DNA of 18,273 nt from CAYPIE01 sp964410665 (GTDB lineage Bacteria > Planctomycetota > Planctomycetia > Gemmatales > Gemmataceae), in contig CAYPIE010000108.1 in NCBI GenBank assembly GCA_964410665.1, forward strand, positions 1-18,273. The letters run 5' to 3'. Both the position numbers and the translations under genes were made by a program. The stretch's first letter is position 1. The number at the start of each line of letters is the position of its first letter. Positions 7,574-16,194 of this stretch are shown here, one piece after another. The notes beneath the pieces were generated by a model. That model did not search any database. It was not told the origin of the DNA and saw nothing but the letters and a program-made list of their open reading frames with translations.

Positions 7574-8448
7574 CAGACCAGTACTTCCCGTTCCATGCAG
7601 ATGCCTGAGTGTTCCTGGACTCGAGTCTGAACCAAATCAATCAAGCGGAGCACATCCCGGGCAAAGGTGCCCGGTTGGGTAACAATGTAGTTGGCGTTGC
7701 GTTCGCTGATCATGGCCCCGCCGACCCGCGCGTGCCCAACACCCGCTTGTTCGATCAGGTTGGCTGCGGTGTAGCCCTTGGGATTCTTGAACGCGCGCAC
7801 CGCATGTTGAAAGGTAAACGGCTGAGAACCCTTGCGTTGAATCCATGCTTTGCGCATCCGTTTCACGATGGCATCGGCACTGTCGGTATCGAGTTCCAGC
7901 TCCACGGTCAGGATCACCGGATCGTCCAGTTCGCTCTGATGCTCTGAGAAATGCATTTCCGAACGATCGCGGCGTTGTAAGCTGCCGGTCTCGTCGAGAA
8001 CCTCTACAGCCCGAACAAACTGGCCAATGTCAGAAGTCCGATCGCCGGCATTACAGCGGATCGCCCCACCGACGGTCCCCAGAATCCCCACCAGGGTTTC
8101 GAGGCCGGCCAGATGATGCTTGGCCGCTTGCGTCACCAGGGCTGAAAGCAAGGCGCCGCCCCCTGCCCGCACGCGTCGATCGGACACGGTAATCTCGGTA
8201 AAAACCTCGGCATTGAGCCTGACGACGACCCCCGGCACCCCCTCATCGCGGACCACCAAGTTACAACCATTGCCCAGGACGCGCACCGGCAGGTGCTCGG
8301 CCTGGCAGTAGTGCAGAACCGCCCCCAGCTCCGCGTGCGTGCGTGGTTCGACCAGATACTCGGCCGGTCCACCGATCCGCAAATAGGTATAGGGCGCCAG
8401 TGGTTCCTGCGGACGTACGATCTCGGCAAACGCGTCAGCGAATCCCAT
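7570..8448 (-). CDS. murB: UDP-N-acetylenolpyruvoylglucosamine reductase (MurB), catalytic Ser/Cys position is Arg
   Basis: The enzyme reduces UDP-GlcNAc-enolpyruvate to UDP-MurNAc with NADPH and FAD, the second committed step of peptidoglycan precursor synthesis. I chose ATG 8448 (292 residues) because GGGAGAGAG lies just upstream; an ATG at 8478 in the same frame has no such site. The FAD-binding PCMH-type domain is clear: TYLRIGGPAEYLV (from about residue 21), VLGNGCNLVVRDEGVPG, and LVGILGTVGGAIRCNAG. The C-terminal domain has FKNPKGYTAANLIEQAG, GGAMISERNANYIV and the terminal MEREV with its Glu. The usual proton donor Ser/Cys in GS/C-x-FKNP is replaced: the protein reads AVRAFKNP, with Arg218 at that site. 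Length and absence of the long type I insert suggest type II. It is followed by the FtsQ-like gene with a GTGA overlap. Confidence 0.92.
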   Translation of the reverse strand: MGFADAFAEIVRPQEPLAPYTYLRIGGPAEYLVEPRTHAELGAVLHYCQAEHLPVRVLGNGCNLVVRDEGVPGVVVRLNAEVFTEITVSDRRVRAGGGALLSALVTQAAKHHLAGLETLVGILGTVGGAIRCNAGDRTSDIGQFVRAVEVLDETGSLQRRDRSEMHFSEHQSELDDPVILTVELELDTDSADAIVKRMRKAWIQRKGSQPFTFQHAVRAFKNPKGYTAANLIEQAGVGHARVGGAMISERNANYIVTQPGTFARDVLRLIDLVQTRVQEHSGICMEREVLVW

Positions 8449-8904
8449 CTTGAACTCTCTCCCACACAGACCCATCATTCAAGGTAGATGCGACCTAGGA
8501 TCTTGGTCAATCCAACCCATACTGGCAAACCCGCGGTGTTCATCCGATGGGTACGATTGTAGTGATTCGGTGACTCAGGGTGAGCCGAGAATCTAGGAAG
8601 TGGCCCATTGCCATGTAACTTGCTACAAAAGCAAGCGTACATTGCTTCGCATATGGCTGTGTCGCAGAGGGCTTCCTGCAACCTCCAGGTCGGCAGATCC
8701 CTGGGGGAGGCCAGCTCAGGCCTGCCGCAGCGATTGACCAGCAAACGCCCCATCAGGTTGCAAGGCATGCGCTGGCCAACCTTGCCCCTCCCATGCCGGC
8801 GAGCTGGAGCCTGTTCATTCTCGACACGCCCGCCGACGCTCAACCCGCCTGGGCATAACCCGCCGGCGAGCAACGAAATCATCCCCCAACCCCGATGGTT
8901 CCTC
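8449..8904. other. Divergent intergenic region between murB and glgB
   Basis: The glgB frame happens to stay open upstream from about 8608, but the encoded residues have no GlgB character. A 6-bp stem (CTTGCT/AGCAAG, 8619-8635, loop of five) is present. On the minus strand TACAAT (8561-8556) resembles a -10 box for murB, without a good -35. Nothing else recognisable. Confidence 0.5.
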
Positions 8905-10827
8905 ATGAATCTTGATACTGCAACACGCATGCGCCATGATGTTACCCGACTCACGGCCGAAGACTTGTACCTGTTTAACGAGGGCAGTCACTTCCGCCTT
9001 TATGAACAGCTCGGTGCCCACCCGATGCAGGTGGAAGGCGAAACCGGTACCCTGTTTGGCGTCTGGGCCCCCAATGCCGAGCAGGTGAGCGTCATCGGCG
9101 ACTTTAATGGCTGGGATCCACAGGCCCATCTCCTGCATTCCCGCGGTCAGTCGGGCCTCTGGGAAGTGTTTGTTCCTGGCGTCCGACCCGGGGCGGTCTA
9201 CAAGTATCATCTGGTCTCGCGCTATCATGGCTACCGTACCGACCGTGCTGACCCGTTTGGCTTTCAGCATGAAACGCCCCCCCAAACGGCCTCGGTGGTG
9301 GTCGATCTTGCCTACGACTGGCAAGACGATGAATGGCTGAATAACCGCGGCGACCGCCATCATCGCCATGCACCAATCTCCATTTATGAAGTGCACCTGG
9401 GCAGCTGGAAACGCAACCCCCACGAGCACAACCGGCCACTCACCTACCGCGAGTTAGCCCCGCAACTGGCCGAGTATGTCGCCTGGCTAGGCTTTACCCA
9501 TGTCGAATTCCTCCCGGTAATGGAACACCCCTTCTACGGATCCTGGGGCTATCAGTGCACCGGGTATTTTGCCCCAACCTCGCGGTATGGTTCGCCACAA
9601 GACTTTATGTACTTGGTCGACTACTTGCATCGCCATGGCATTGGGGTGATTGTGGATTGGGTGCCGTCGCACTTCCCGACCGATGGCCACGGCCTAGCCT
9701 ATTTCGACGGAACCCATCTGTACGAACACGCCGATGCGCGACTCGGCTTTCATCCCGATTGGAAGAGTTACATTTTCAATTTTGGCCGCAATGAAGTGCG
9801 CAGCTTCTTGATTTCCTCGGCCTTGTTTTGGCTGGAGAAATATCACATCGATGGTATCCGGGTGGATGCCGTGGCCTCCATGCTCTATCGCGACTATTCG
9901 CGCGCCGAAGGCGAGTGGCTGCCCAACGAGTTTGGCGGGCGGGAGAATCTCGAAGCTATTCAGTTTCTACGTCGTCTCAATGAGGAAATTTATCACAGCT
10001 ACCCTGACGTCGCCACTTTTGCCGAGGAATCCACCGCCTGGCCAATGGTATCCCGACCAACTTATGTGGGCGGCCTAGGCTTTGGCTTTAAGTGGGATAT
10101 GGGCTGGATGCACGACACCCTGAAGTACATGGCTCTGGACCCCGTTTTCCGACGCTATCATCACAACCAACTCACCTTCCGGATGCTTTATGCCTTTCAG
10201 GAGAATTTCTGTTTGTCGTTGTCCCACGACGAAGTCGTACACGGCAAGGGCTCGTTGGCAGGGAAGATGCCCGGTGATCCCTGGCAACGCTTTGCCAACC
10301 TCCGCTTGCTCTACGGCTACATGTTTGCCCAGCCTGGCAAAAAGCTGTTATTCATGGGTGGCGAGTTTGCCCAGTGGAACGAGTGGTACCATGAAGTCAG
10401 CTTGGACTGGCATTTGTACGATTACCCATTCCACGCCGGGGTAGCCCACTGGTTACGCGACCTCAATCAGGCCTATCAGTCCTTCCCAACCCTGCATGGC
10501 TCGGATTGCGAGCCGGGCGGCTTTGAATGGATCAATGCCAATGACTCGGACAACAGCGTCTTATGTTTTTTGCGGAAACACCACGATCAACCCTCCTTCC
10601 TGGTTGTGGCGAACTTTACTCCCATCATTCGCCACGACTACCGGGTTGGCGTCCCCCACCTAGGTTGGTGGCGTGAACTGCTCAACTCCGATGCCGCGCA
10701 TTACGGCGGCAGTGGTGTGGGGAATCTCGGTGGCGTCGAAGCCGTACCGCTGCCCTGGCATATGCAACCGGCGTCGGTGAACCTCACGCTGCCCCCGTTA
10801 GGAATACTCGTGCTGGGCTGCGTCTAG
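8905..10827 (+). CDS. glgB: 1,4-alpha-glucan branching enzyme
   Basis: GlgB cuts alpha-1,4 glucan chains and rejoins them by alpha-1,6 bonds during glycogen synthesis in the cytoplasm. I take ATG 8905 as start (640 residues), a few residues before the family-typical DLYLFNEGSHFRLYEQLGAHP; the frame continues upstream to 8608, but that stretch does not look like GlgB. This gives the shorter form with a single N-terminal CBM48 domain (about 35-130: LFGVWAPNAEQVSVIGDFNGW). The GH13 barrel has region I DWVPSHFPTDGHGL, region II DGIRVDAVASMLYRDY with nucleophile Asp321, region III FAEESTAW with the acid Glu at 374/375, and region IV SHDEVVHGK with Asp442. The C-terminal beta domain ends in PPLGILVLGCV. 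No other glycogen gene is adjacent. No strong ribosome site precedes ATG 8905, so start confidence is moderate. Confidence 0.96.
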   Translation: MNLDTATRMRHDVTRLTAEDLYLFNEGSHFRLYEQLGAHPMQVEGETGTLFGVWAPNAEQVSVIGDFNGWDPQAHLLHSRGQSGLWEVFVPGVRPGAVYKYHLVSRYHGYRTDRADPFGFQHETPPQTASVVVDLAYDWQDDEWLNNRGDRHHRHAPISIYEVHLGSWKRNPHEHNRPLTYRELAPQLAEYVAWLGFTHVEFLPVMEHPFYGSWGYQCTGYFAPTSRYGSPQDFMYLVDYLHRHGIGVIVDWVPSHFPTDGHGLAYFDGTHLYEHADARLGFHPDWKSYIFNFGRNEVRSFLISSALFWLEKYHIDGIRVDAVASMLYRDYSRAEGEWLPNEFGGRENLEAIQFLRRLNEEIYHSYPDVATFAEESTAWPMVSRPTYVGGLGFGFKWDMGWMHDTLKYMALDPVFRRYHHNQLTFRMLYAFQENFCLSLSHDEVVHGKGSLAGKMPGDPWQRFANLRLLYGYMFAQPGKKLLFMGGEFAQWNEWYHEVSLDWHLYDYPFHAGVAHWLRDLNQAYQSFPTLHGSDCEPGGFEWINANDSDNSVLCFLRKHHDQPSFLVVANFTPIIRHDYRVGVPHLGWWRELLNSDAAHYGGSGVGNLGGVEAVPLPWHMQPASVNLTLPPLGILVLGCV

Positions 10828-11070
10828 GAAGGAATCCAGCTACAAGGCTCGCCCTAGGCACGCCAATTTTGCCGGCCTTACGGATTCTGTTCATGATCGC
10901 GGCCTAGCCTGCCGATCAATTCGGAGAGTAAGAGGTCTTATGCCCAACTACACGGCGAGGAAGGCTCGACCACCTGCGACAGGAGCTATTTGGCTCCACG
11001 GAGTCCCAGGCAAGATGTTTTCGTGGTGGCCCCCACAGCCAAGCGCCGGTTCCGAGTTCGTCGGCAGATC

Positions 11071-11075
11071 AGGAG
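11071..11075 (+). promoter_or_regulatory. Ribosome binding site of the BBP7 protein
   Basis: AGGAG lies six bases before ATG 11082, supporting this start, which also gives a signal peptide. Confidence 0.75.
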
Positions 11076-11081
11076 CGTTCC

Positions 11082-12584
11082 ATGCGAAACGGAATTCTAG
11101 GTTCGATCGCGGCCCTGGCGGCCAGCGCGGGACTCGCCTGGGGACAGACCGCCACCCCCAATGGCCAACTGCTAACCGATCCCGTCCCTGAGGGTTCGAG
11201 TTACACCACCACCGGGGAGGTTCAGCCCGCCTTCTTCGGCGCCGCTCACCACCCAGTGCCCGGGAGCATGGGGAGAGTGCCGCTGATCGTCCCGCCCATG
11301 GCTGGCCTGGCCGGACCCGGCACGCCCCCGGGCCCTATGCCGATCGACCCCATGGGCGGACAGCCAACCTATCCACCCCCTGGCAACTTTGGCGCTCTCT
11401 CGCCCTCTGGCATGGCTCAACTGGCCGGGGATTGCCCTCCAGGAGGGGCTGGCGGCCAGGTACCCCACGTTTGGTTTAACGCCCAGTATCTCCTCTGGTT
11501 TGTCGATTCGATGCCCGTGAACCTGCCCCTGGCCACCACCAGTGCTCCGCTGGCATCCGGTGTCCTTGGCCAGCCGACCACCACCGCCCTTTTCGAAGGG
11601 CCGATCGATTTCGATGTGGTCAGCGGTTTCCGCCTGACTGGCGGCGCCTGGTGCAACGCCTGCAAACGGCTCGGCATCGAGGTCAACGGCTTCCTCCTGG
11701 AACAGAACTCCCCTGGGCTAACAACTGTATCCAGTGCGCTGGGACTCCCGGTGCTCGCCCGGCCATTTGTCGACTCGACCACTGGGATCAATACCTCCTT
11801 GCTGGCTTCCTTCCCGCAGTTCTCCAACGGGTTTATCGACATCGACATCGAGAATCAGGTCTGGGGGATTGAATCGAACACGGTATGGAACATCTATCGC
11901 CAGCCTCCGACTCCCTATCATGAAGCCAGTTTGAACCTGATTGGCGGATTCCGCTACTTCGAAATGGATGAAGGCATCCGGGTGTTCTCGGGTTCCGGGA
12001 TTCTCCCGGGGAATTCCTCGCCGTTTAGCGGAACCTTCGTTCTGGGGCCGGCTGCAATTGGCGTTCTCGATGAGTTCGAAACGCGCAACCAATTTTATGG
12101 AGGCCAGCTTGGCTTGCAGACCAAATTGCGCAAGGGCCGTTGGACTGTGGATCTGCAAGGAAAGATCGCTATTGGCTCGGTCTACCAACGCCTCGAGACC
12201 GTGGGCCAATCGATCCTCCAGCAAGGGCCCGCCAACGCTCGCGGCGACCTGCCGCCTCCCACTGGGGTCCCTGGTGGCCTCCTGGCCAACGCCGGCAACA
12301 GTGGTGTGCGTACCCGCAACGAGTTTGCCTATTTACCCGAAGGGATCGTCAACATCGGCTTTCAGTGGACGCCGCGGTTTCGCACCTTTATCGGCTATAA
12401 CATCATGTACTTGGATAATGTGATCCGTGCCGGGTCCCAGATTAATCCAGTCGTCGACGTCAGCCAGGTACCGGTCAGTTTTGCCTACGGTCTACCCGGG
12501 TTTACACCGGCTCCGGAGCAACCCTTCCTAGAGGATGATTTCTGGGTGCAGGGTATCAACTTCGGCTTCGAATTGCGTTACTAA
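11082..12584 (+). CDS. BBP7 family outer-membrane beta-barrel protein
   Basis: The protein has 500 residues and starts with a signal peptide (MRNGILGSIAALAASAGLAWG, cleavage likely near residues 20-22). A Pro/Gly/Met-rich linker (about 60-120, with GPMPIDPMGGQPTYPPPG) precedes the barrel. The barrel begins with VWFNAQYLLWFVDSMPVNLP, followed by GVLGQPTTTALFEG and SGFRLTGGAWCNACKRLGIEV, which is the pattern of the planctomycete BBP7 family (formerly DUF1551). Alternating strands continue (LIGGFRYFEMDEGI, QFYGGQLGLQTKLRKG, FRTFIGYNIMYLDNV) and it ends FWVQGINFGFELRY, a terminal aromatic strand suited to outer-membrane insertion. The molecular function of this family is not established; it is often present in many copies in planctomycete genomes. 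It follows glgB on the same strand after 254 bases, and a strong hairpin follows its stop. Confidence 0.9.
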   Translation: MRNGILGSIAALAASAGLAWGQTATPNGQLLTDPVPEGSSYTTTGEVQPAFFGAAHHPVPGSMGRVPLIVPPMAGLAGPGTPPGPMPIDPMGGQPTYPPPGNFGALSPSGMAQLAGDCPPGGAGGQVPHVWFNAQYLLWFVDSMPVNLPLATTSAPLASGVLGQPTTTALFEGPIDFDVVSGFRLTGGAWCNACKRLGIEVNGFLLEQNSPGLTTVSSALGLPVLARPFVDSTTGINTSLLASFPQFSNGFIDIDIENQVWGIESNTVWNIYRQPPTPYHEASLNLIGGFRYFEMDEGIRVFSGSGILPGNSSPFSGTFVLGPAAIGVLDEFETRNQFYGGQLGLQTKLRKGRWTVDLQGKIAIGSVYQRLETVGQSILQQGPANARGDLPPPTGVPGGLLANAGNSGVRTRNEFAYLPEGIVNIGFQWTPRFRTFIGYNIMYLDNVIRAGSQINPVVDVSQVPVSFAYGLPGFTPAPEQPFLEDDFWVQGINFGFELRY

Positions 12585-13068
12585 AGCCCCGAGACCTCGT
12601 TGCATCTTTTTCCGCGGCCCAGGCGGTCCGGTGAGCCACCGAATGGGGGAGGTGGCTCACCGGCAGATTCACTTCCTGAGCCTGTGGGCTTTTCACGTTC
12701 ACCCGAACCTTGGGAAGGGGGGATGGTCTCTGTCCCTGAAGAACGCTTCTCGGTCACCCCTCGTAGGACAACGTAGAACACCGGATCAAGATCAAACCGA
12801 AGAAGGTCACTCCACGCGTACCGCTGAATACCCCAGTACCCAGCGCTTGCCGCATCGCTGCTCCCGCATCGGTGGCGATCATAGTGACATCAGTCCAGAA
12901 GCTCCGCTCCGCCTACAATAGAGCTGAAGAGAAGGTGGCATCACTCCTGACGAATGGGGCGGGACGAACAGCCAACCACCCCCACGAGCACCAACTCATG
13001 TGGGACTCGGAAGAAAGCGCGGGAGAGGGCAGCTCCTCACCAGGGCGAACCTGCAAGGAGTTCTCACC
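12585..13068. other. Convergent intergenic region between the BBP7 gene and the RND permease
   Basis: Apart from the 13-bp hairpin I see no gene or RNA. Short ORFs on the plus strand run into the antisense of the permease gene and have no recognisable content. A TACAAT at 12914-12919 lacks a properly spaced -35 (GTGACA is 24 bases away). Confidence 0.55.
12628..12663. terminator. Perfect 13-bp stem hairpin downstream of the BBP7 gene
   Basis: CCGGTGAGCCACC and GGTGGCTCACCGG are exact reverse complements around a 10-base loop, 43 bases after the BBP7 stop. The stem is stable and GC-rich, but no T-run follows on either strand, so it is a non-canonical terminator or an RNA 3'-end stabiliser. 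It could serve both the BBP7 gene and the converging efflux operon. Confidence 0.65.
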
Positions 13069-16000
13069 TCACCCCTCCTGCACCATTCGATCGCCGGTTT
13101 CTTCGGTTGCCTCCTCCCGGTGTTCGCGTACACGGAAGATGATGGCATAGAGGACCGGCACCACGATCAGCGTCAGCACCGCCGCGAAGCTCAGCCCCGC
13201 CATTACCGAGACCGCCATGCTATTGAAGAACGGGTCGGTTACCAAAGGGATCATGCCAAGTACCGTGGTCAGGGCGGCCATGGTGACCGGCCGCAAGCGG
13301 CTCAGACACGAGTCCATAATCGCCGCGTAAGCCTCTTTCCCAGCCGCCTGCTGGGCGTTGATCTCGTCGAGCAGCACGATGGCGTTCTTGATCTGCATCC
13401 CGGACAAGCTGAGCACCGCCAGGATGGCGACAAAGCCGAAGGGTAGACCGGTCAGCAGCAACCCCAGGGTCACGCCGATCATGATCAGCGGCACGGTCAG
13501 CCAGATGATCAGCGTCAGCTTGATCGAGCCGAACAGAAACAGCACCGTGAACACCATGGCGATCAGGAATAGCGGCAAGGTCCGGGCCAGACCGTTCTGG
13601 GACCGCTGCGAGCTCTCGTACTCGCCGCCCCATTCGACCGAGTAGCCCTCGGGGAAATCCAGCGCTTCGATCTGCGGCCGGACCCGGTTGAGCACGGTGC
13701 TAGCGTTCCCTTCACGGGGATCGCAGTGGACTGTGATCGTCTCGGCCCGGTCACGCCGCGGGATTAGCGGGTCCTCCGATTCCATGACGAAGCCGGACAC
13801 CACCTGCCGCAGTGGGATCATCTTCTTGGCCGCCGGCGACCAGATCTGGGTGGAGTAGATCTCGTCAACCGCGGCACGTTCTTGCTCAGGCGGCCGGGTC
13901 AGGATCGGTAGCTGCCGCGTCTCAGTGCGGAACAGGCCCGAATCGTTGCCGGTGGACTCGCGGTAGACGCCGACCTGACGCCCCTCGAAGGCGGTCTGGG
14001 TGACCTGGGCCACATCGGAACGGGTCAGGCCGTTTCGACGGGCCTGCGCCTCGGAGAGTTGCGGCCGCAACACCAGCTCCCGTTCCCGGGCGTCGCTGCG
14101 GACGGTGGTCGACCCCGGGTCGGTACGCATGATCGCCTCGGCCTGGTCGGCCAGATCACGCAGCCGGTCCATGTCCCGCCCGCGCAAGCGTGCCTGGATC
14201 TTGCCGCCGTCGGAAGGGCCAAAATTGATCTTCTTGATGCCGACTATCGCGTCCGGGTAGTTCCCCTTCAGGTAGTCGCGAATCCGCGGCATCATCGCGT
14301 CGATCTTGCTGACGTCGTCCACGCTGACGATGAATTGGACGAAGGCGGGGTTCGGCTTCTCAGGGGTGTACGTGAGCGTGAAACGCAGGCCGCCGCTGCC
14401 CACTGTACTGGCCACCTCGGTGACGCCGTCCTGTTGCCGCAGGAAGCCCTGAATCTTGTCTGCCTCACGGTCGGTGACCCGGATGTCGGTTCCCGACGGC
14501 AGCCAGAAGTCGACTAGGAACTGCGGCCGGGTCGAGTCGGGGAAGAAGCTCTTGTCGATCTTGCCAAAGCCCAACATGGCCCCGGCGAACGCAGCAACAG
14601 CGGCGATGACCACCCCCCAGCGAATGCGCAACGCCCCCCGCAACAGCCTGGCGTAAGCGGTGAACAACCCTCCCCGGTAGGAGTCCCCACCGCCGCTTTG
14701 GCCGGGGTCCTTGCCGAAGAAGTAGTAGCACAACAGCGGCGTGAACGTGATGCTGGTCAGCCAGCTCAGGCTCAAGGAGATCAGGATCACCTGAAACAGC
14801 GACCGGCAAATCTCGCCGGTGGAGTCCTGCGAAAGCCCGATCGCGCCGAAGCCGAGGATGGCCACCAAGGTCGCACCGAACAACGGCCACATGTTCTGCC
14901 CGACCACCTCGCGGGCAGCCACGATCTTATCCTGGCCGCCGCGGATCCGCACCATCATTCCTTCGGTGACCACGATCGCGTTGTCCACCAGCATGCCCAG
15001 GGCGACGATCAGCGCCCCCAGCGACACCCGCTCCAGCGGGATCCCCCAGGCGGCCATCACCATCAGCGTGGCGAACACCGTCAGGGTTAACACGATGCCG
15101 ATCAACAGACCGGCCCACAGCCCCATGAATACCAGCAGCACCGTGATCACGATCACCACGGCCTCGATCACACTCAGGACGAACCCCGACACCGACGCCT
15201 CGACCAGGTCGGACTGGTACGAGATGACGTTCAGCTCCACCCCGTGCGGCCGGAAGCCCTCTAGTGCAGTCAAACGCTCCCGGATCCCCTCACCCATGTT
15301 GACCACGTTGCCGCCCTGTACGGTCGAGATGCCGAGCCCGACGGCTTTGCGGCCGTTGTGGCGGAGCAGCGCCCCCGGCGGCTCCCGGTAGCCCCGCTTG
15401 ATCGTGGCGATCTCGCCCAGGTAGATCAACCGCCCGGTCTGGTCCGACCCGATCAGCAGGTCGGACATCTGCTCGGGTGATTGGAAGTTACCAGTGGGGT
15501 CGATGCGGATGTACTCCGCGCCGATCCGAACGTGGCCGGTCGGGAGCACGGCGTTCTGCTCGCGCAAGGTGGCGTAGATCTCCTCCTCCTGGATGCCGAG
15601 CTGGGCCAGCCGCTTCCGCGAGATCTCCACGTAGACGACTTCCTCCTGGTTGCCCCACTGGACGATCTTCTTGACATCCTGGACCTTGAGCAACTCTTGC
15701 TGCAGAAAGTCGGCGTACTTCTGAAGGTCGGCATAGGTATAGCCGGGGTCGGCAGCGGTGATCGCCAGAAAGATCCCGTATACGTCGCCGTAGTCGTCGT
15801 TGACCAGCGACGGGCCGGCCCCGGGCGGCAAATCATTTTGTGCATCGTTCACCTTCCGGCGCAGCTCGTCCCAGATCTGCGGCAAGGCGTCCTTGTCGTA
15901 CTTCTCCTTGATCTCCACGGTGACGATCGACACGCCGGGCTCGGACTGCGACCAGATTCGGTAGGTCTGGCCCAGCTGTTGCGCGGCCTTCTCGATCGGG

Positions 16001-16194
16001 TTGGTCACCTCCTCGGCGACCTCCTTCGGCCGAGCTCCGGGATAGGGAGTAACGATCACCGCCTGTTTGATGGTGAACTCCGGGTCCTCAAGCTTACCGA
16101 TGCCGTCGTAGGCGTAGAAGCCACCGAACGCGACCAGTAGCATCGTGACCCAAACGATCGACTCGTTGCGGATCGACCATTCGCCGATGTTCAT
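13069..16194 (-). CDS. RND efflux transporter permease (AcrB/MdtC-like)
   Basis: This 1041-residue inner-membrane pump is of full RND length. It has the N-terminal membrane segment (about 12-30), a periplasmic porter domain, a block of membrane segments around 335-545, a second periplasmic domain, and a final block around 865-1025. The PYPGARPKEVAEEVTNPIE segment is a typical start of the porter domain. The proton relay is recognisable: Asp404 in GMLVDNAIVVTEGM (the second Asp of AcrB is Asn405 here, as in many family members) and Lys936 in SGMQIKNAIVLL. It starts inside the adaptor stop (ATGA overlap), so stoichiometric synthesis is likely. It should export drugs, lipids or other small molecules by proton antiport with the adaptor; the substrate cannot be predicted. 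No outer-membrane channel gene is adjacent, so a TolC-type partner must be elsewhere. This operon looks more GC-rich than glgB. Confidence 0.97.
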   Translation of the reverse strand: MNIGEWSIRNESIVWVTMLLVAFGGFYAYDGIGKLEDPEFTIKQAVIVTPYPGARPKEVAEEVTNPIEKAAQQLGQTYRIWSQSEPGVSIVTVEIKEKYDKDALPQIWDELRRKVNDAQNDLPPGAGPSLVNDDYGDVYGIFLAITAADPGYTYADLQKYADFLQQELLKVQDVKKIVQWGNQEEVVYVEISRKRLAQLGIQEEEIYATLREQNAVLPTGHVRIGAEYIRIDPTGNFQSPEQMSDLLIGSDQTGRLIYLGEIATIKRGYREPPGALLRHNGRKAVGLGISTVQGGNVVNMGEGIRERLTALEGFRPHGVELNVISYQSDLVEASVSGFVLSVIEAVVIVITVLLVFMGLWAGLLIGIVLTLTVFATLMVMAAWGIPLERVSLGALIVALGMLVDNAIVVTEGMMVRIRGGQDKIVAAREVVGQNMWPLFGATLVAILGFGAIGLSQDSTGEICRSLFQVILISLSLSWLTSITFTPLLCYYFFGKDPGQSGGGDSYRGGLFTAYARLLRGALRIRWGVVIAAVAAFAGAMLGFGKIDKSFFPDSTRPQFLVDFWLPSGTDIRVTDREADKIQGFLRQQDGVTEVASTVGSGGLRFTLTYTPEKPNPAFVQFIVSVDDVSKIDAMMPRIRDYLKGNYPDAIVGIKKINFGPSDGGKIQARLRGRDMDRLRDLADQAEAIMRTDPGSTTVRSDARERELVLRPQLSEAQARRNGLTRSDVAQVTQTAFEGRQVGVYRESTGNDSGLFRTETRQLPILTRPPEQERAAVDEIYSTQIWSPAAKKMIPLRQVVSGFVMESEDPLIPRRDRAETITVHCDPREGNASTVLNRVRPQIEALDFPEGYSVEWGGEYESSQRSQNGLARTLPLFLIAMVFTVLFLFGSIKLTLIIWLTVPLIMIGVTLGLLLTGLPFGFVAILAVLSLSGMQIKNAIVLLDEINAQQAAGKEAYAAIMDSCLSRLRPVTMAALTTVLGMIPLVTDPFFNSMAVSVMAGLSFAAVLTLIVVPVLYAIIFRVREHREEATEETGDRMVQEG

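Noticed and set aside
8556..8561. TACAAT on the minus strand as a murB -10 box
   Set aside because: The properly spaced -35 position (CTCACC) matches the consensus at only three of six bases, so I do not call a promoter.
10940..11191. 83-residue ORF with AAGAGG upstream, just before the BBP7 gene
   Set aside because: It overlaps the BBP7 signal peptide region in another frame and its composition is not protein-like; the ribosome-site match is too close to the ATG to be persuasive.
12872..13150. 92-residue plus-strand ORF in the convergent gap
   Set aside because: It runs into the antisense of the permease 3' end and resembles nothing known.
15481..16140. 219-residue plus-strand ORF
   Set aside because: Antisense to the start of the RND permease; a shadow of high-GC codon usage.
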